A DNA stretch of 64,000 nt from Giardia muris (taxonomy: Eukaryota > Fornicata > Diplomonadida > Hexamitidae): assembly GCA_006247105.1 (NCBI GenBank), contig CM016925.1:806001-870000 (forward strand), written 5' to 3'. The notes beneath the pieces were generated by a model, which was not told the origin of the DNA, made no database searches, and worked only from the letters and a program-made list of their open reading frames with translations. This document shows positions 61,831-64,000 of the stretch, one piece after another (position 1 is the stretch's first letter; each line of letters opens with the position of its first letter). Both the position numbers and the translations under genes were made by a program.

Positions 61831-62370
61831 TCACCTGGCGACTTTATCGAAGATGGCACGGAAGATAGCCTCGAAGCATGCTGACACACCTTCTCCACTT
61901 TGGCTACTCACTCGAAAGAACGGTGCTTTGATCTGCGTCGAGTACGTCTTAATCTCCTCCGGAGTCACGGCCGCAGGCTGATCAGCCTTGGTTCCAACAA
62001 GAAATAGTTGCGTGGGGCTGCTTGTTGCCTTCAGAAACTCCCGATGGTACTTATCTAACCCTAAGAAGGTTTCCTTCTTTGAAAGGTCAAAGATTAGGAT
62101 AAGTCCCTGTGTATCTCCATAGAACTCGGCCCGGATGTCGGTGTAATCGTCGAGGCCTGAAAGATCGAAGAAGTTCACGCGGACCGTGCACTTATCGATA
62201 TCGATTGGGCGAACTCCATAGTCCACCCCTATTGTTGGGAGATACTTCCGCACGAACCGCCCCTCGCAATAGTTCTTTATCAAACATGATTTCCCGACTT
62301 GCGGCATCCCTACCGTAGTGACCTTCAGGCGTATAACTGTAGGCCTATCTTTAGCAGACACACGATTCAT
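61831..62370 (-). CDS. RJL: RJL-family small GTPase (DNAJC27-like, without J domain)
   Basis: The 179-aa Ras-like GTPase has G1 G-M-P-Q-V-G-K-S-C-L-I-K, effector region Y-L-P-T-I-G-V-D-Y-G-V, G3 F-D-L-S-G-L, G4 G-T-K-A-D and G5 S-S-Q-S-G-E-G. The combination K-N-Y-C-E-G-R-F-V, T-I-G-V-D-Y-G-V and E-F-Y-G-D-T-Q-G is specific to RJL/DNAJC27, a family linked to the flagellum by its distribution. The G3 position usually occupied by catalytic Gln (or His in RJL) is Leu, so intrinsic GTP hydrolysis may be weak. No C-terminal Cys for prenylation is present, and the J domain of animal members is absent, as in many protists. The ATG follows aaaaa, 9 bp after the upstream gene. Confidence 0.85.
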   Translation of the reverse strand: MNRVSAKDRPTVIRLKVTTVGMPQVGKSCLIKNYCEGRFVRKYLPTIGVDYGVRPIDIDKCTVRVNFFDLSGLDDYTDIRAEFYGDTQGLILIFDLSKKETFLGLDKYHREFLKATSSPTQLFLVGTKADQPAAVTPEEIKTYSTQIKAPFFRVSSQSGEGVSACFEAIFRAIFDKVAR

Positions 62371-62379
62371 TTTTTGGGC

Positions 62380-62871
62380 TCACTTGAACAGGAGTCGGAC
62401 GGGGCTTTCTCTATACGCCTCCAAAGCCTCTCCAAGCGTCGGGGGTTTAGTAGTAAGCATGCACATGGGAGAAGTAGAAACTTCTGAGGCGGCAATGGGG
62501 GTTTGGGGGTTTGGAAGTAATACTTGTTGTGTCCATAATAACGGGCTAGAGGAAACGTTAGCCATGAGGTGACGAGGTACTAGTGAGTCATACAATGACA
62601 GAGGAGTAGACCCTGGCTTGCTTATGTTCATAACGGGGAGTAAATGGCGCTTGTCATGGGTCCGGAGTAGGGGCAAATTGTGCGTAAAGCTTATAGCAAT
62701 GTCATGTTCCAAACTACGGACCATCTGGAGCCAGGTGTCCCACACCTCGCAGACCAAACGACGGGCCTTCCACCCTCTATAAACAGCTTGTATTTTTGTT
62801 GCTCCCCATATATCCGCTTTTTGTACTTCTGTAAGAGCGTCGACTCGATTTGAGGACGTGCTACAGCACAT
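62380..62871 (-). CDS. IQ-motif protein, 163 aa
   Basis: One clear IQ motif, A-T-K-I-Q-A-V-Y-R-G-W-K-A-R-R (about residues 24-38), provides a calmodulin or centrin binding helix. The rest is Ser/Pro/Leu-rich without a known domain. IQ proteins of this kind are common in flagella and basal bodies, and its neighbour downstream on the same strand is the RJL GTPase gene (9 bp), but the role is inference. The start is the ATG ending at 62871, after an A-run (aaaaaactcgt). The following 156 bp to the next gene is AT-rich and probably a two-way promoter region. Confidence 0.65.
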   Translation of the reverse strand: MCCSTSSNRVDALTEVQKADIWGATKIQAVYRGWKARRLVCEVWDTWLQMVRSLEHDIAISFTHNLPLLRTHDKRHLLPVMNISKPGSTPLSLYDSLVPRHLMANVSSSPLLWTQQVLLPNPQTPIAASEVSTSPMCMLTTKPPTLGEALEAYRESPVRLLFK

Positions 62872-63027
62872 ACGAGTTTTTTTGAGACGTGATACTAATC
62901 ATCATTTCCATTCATAGACATGATCTAATGGCCATGTAGTCATAGTAAAGCACTGTATCACCTTCAAATAAGAGACCCCTGCACTTGTTAATGCCTACTC
63001 ATGAGATAAAGACTTTTCATCTTCAGT

Positions 63028-63681
63028 ATGATGTGCACGTACAGTGAGATCGTTCGAGAGATCATTTGCCAGAAGTGCCACCGCTCCCAGTATAGCTTCG
63101 AGTACACCCAGATGCTACTTCTGGACCTCCCCAAGGATCAACGATCCGAGGTCACTCTCGAAGACCTGCTTTGTCGGAAGAGGACGTCCGAGGTCGAAGG
63201 ATATCGATGTCCCGTATGCAAGGATTGTGTCACCGTCACGCTCACCGAGCGACTGGCCACGCCAGCAGAGTGCCTCATCATCGTCTTCAAGCGGTACGAG
63301 GAGGGGAGTGACTCTTGGTCCTTTGGGAGATCCGCCTCTCGCTTTCGTAAGAACAACATCTCTGTCAACTATCCCCTGGAGCTGGTGTTGTCCATTCCAG
63401 CCACTAAGCCTCCTGTGACTCAGACAGACGAGAAGATAGAGAGCATCGACAAGACGGGGGAGGGGGGAGATTCTGTGGAGACCAGTTACCCGGAGATATC
63501 TAAGAGCGAGAAGGGGCGTGACCTCCCTTCTTCGGGCAATGTGCCCAGTATGGACGAAGGACTCAAATATGATGGTATTGCGTCTAGCGGCCCTGAACTC
63601 CTCGCCAAGGCCAAGGGAACTGGGCAGGATATGGCTGGCGCCAGGACTTACGTGTACGGCTTTCGTGGATCATCAACCTAG
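63028..63681 (+). pseudogene. Ubiquitin-specific protease fragment lacking catalytic residues
   Basis: The 217-codon frame holds the zinc-ribbon part of a USP domain: I-C-Q-K-C-H (first Cys pair), L-D-L-P, V-T-L-E-D-L-L, G-Y-R-C-P-V-C-K-D-C (second pair), then L-A-T-P-A-E-C-L-I-I-V-F-K-R-Y. The Cys box that should precede it is absent, with only AT-rich non-coding sequence upstream of the ATG. The His box is also missing; the C-terminal 100 residues are polar and unrelated except for a K-Y-D-G-I-A-S-S-G stretch that recalls Y-x-L-x-A-V-x-x-H-x-G with the catalytic region lost. It is most likely a decayed gene or a fragment; a short ubiquitin-binding product without protease activity is possible. 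It is followed at 28 bp by the serpin-like gene. Confidence 0.6.
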
Positions 63682-63709
63682 AACTAAATCCTGAAATAGG
63701 ATAGGATTT

Positions 63710-64000
63710 ATGCCACTATCTACTCTCCTCCTATTCTTAGCAACCGCAACTGGACCTGTACATGACCAGCTTCTTACAGTGCTACACATCGATCCAACAG
63801 ATGCAACCCCTAGCGAGGCCGAGAAGCTCATACAGTCTCTCAAGGACGCGTCGATAGCGATGGGGGCGAACATCTACGCACGCTCTTGTCATCCCACTGC
63901 TGATTACCGTGCGACTCTGAAGCAGCACTTCGACGTCATTCCTGAGGAGTTGCGCTCTGCCACGCAAGTCAATAAGTGGTGCGCAGACCAGACCCACGGC
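63710..64000 (+). CDS. Secreted serpin-like protein, 5' part (runs off window)
   Basis: An ATG at 63710 opens 97 codons to the window edge, with an in-frame TGA just upstream. The protein begins with a signal peptide (M-P-L-S-T-L-L-L-F-L-A-T-A-T-G). It then reads Q-L-L-T-V-L-H-I-D, M-G-A-N-I-Y-A-R, Y-R-A-T-L-K-Q-H-F-D-V and Q-V-N-K-W-C-A-D-Q-T-H-G. The last block matches the I-N-x-W-V-x-x-x-T-x-G-K signature of serpins and the earlier ones fit the helices before it. If right, helices A-C of the usual serpin start are missing or very short. Serpins trap serine or cysteine proteases through a C-terminal reactive loop, which lies outside the window, so inhibitory function cannot be judged. Confidence 0.45.
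   Translation, partial: MPLSTLLLFLATATGPVHDQLLTVLHIDPTDATPSEAEKLIQSLKDASIAMGANIYARSCHPTADYRATLKQHFDVIPEELRSATQVNKWCADQTHG

Noticed and set aside
1..64000. tRNA, rRNA or CRISPR elements
   Set aside because: No cloverleaf-like sequence, rRNA segment or regularly spaced short repeats noticed on either strand.

Overview
The window looks like a diplomonad genome of the Giardia type, and Giardia muris fits better than G. intestinalis. It carries a complete variant-specific surface protein (VSP) gene with about thirty CxxC motifs, one membrane span and a short C-R-G-K tail without the final Ala of the G. intestinalis CRGKA tail. It also has EGF/tenascin-like secreted proteins, ankyrin proteins, coiled-coil/ankyrin/kinase remnants, no visible introns, AGTRAA polyadenylation signals and spacers of 2-13 bp between many housekeeping genes. 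The species call rests on recalled features, not on a search.

Left flank (1-19853), compact housekeeping genes: the end of a tyrosyl-tRNA synthetase; a minus-strand run of a P-loop ATPase, a UBA/UBX-like protein, a large coiled-coil protein and a DAG-lipase-like class 3 lipase; then, divergent across 8 bp, a 14-kb dynein heavy chain most like the intraflagellar transport (dynein-2) type.

Centre (19985-48552), an accessory island. Two 1777-bp direct repeats, each an EGF/tenascin-like gene, bracket two inverted 11158-bp arms (21852-33009 and 35019-46176) around a 2.0-kb spacer. The arms pair without any indel (coordinates sum to 68028) and I find 14 substitutions. Each arm carries a 2-Cys peroxiredoxin, an ankyrin pseudogene, a coiled-coil/ankyrin/kinase pseudogene broken at both ends, a probable GEX1/KAR5/Brambleberry nuclear-fusion protein, a flavodoxin-fold quinone reductase, a VSP pseudogene without ends, and one full VSP. 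The two VSPs point at each other across a spacer with an intact ankyrin gene and a broken ankyrin-RING gene. Recombination between arms would flip the spacer; recombination between the outer direct repeats would remove the island.

Right flank (48568-64000), compact again and rich in flagellum-linked families: MYCBP, AK8-like adenylate kinase, two giant coiled-coil proteins, an RJL GTPase and an IQ-motif protein. It ends with a ubiquitin-protease fragment and the start of a secreted serpin-like gene.

Most striking: the nested direct/inverted repeat architecture around VSP genes, substitutions between arms concentrated in multicopy-family sequences with none seen in the intact metabolic genes, a VSP tail differing by one residue (CRRK versus CRGK), and a candidate nuclear-fusion gene held in both arms.
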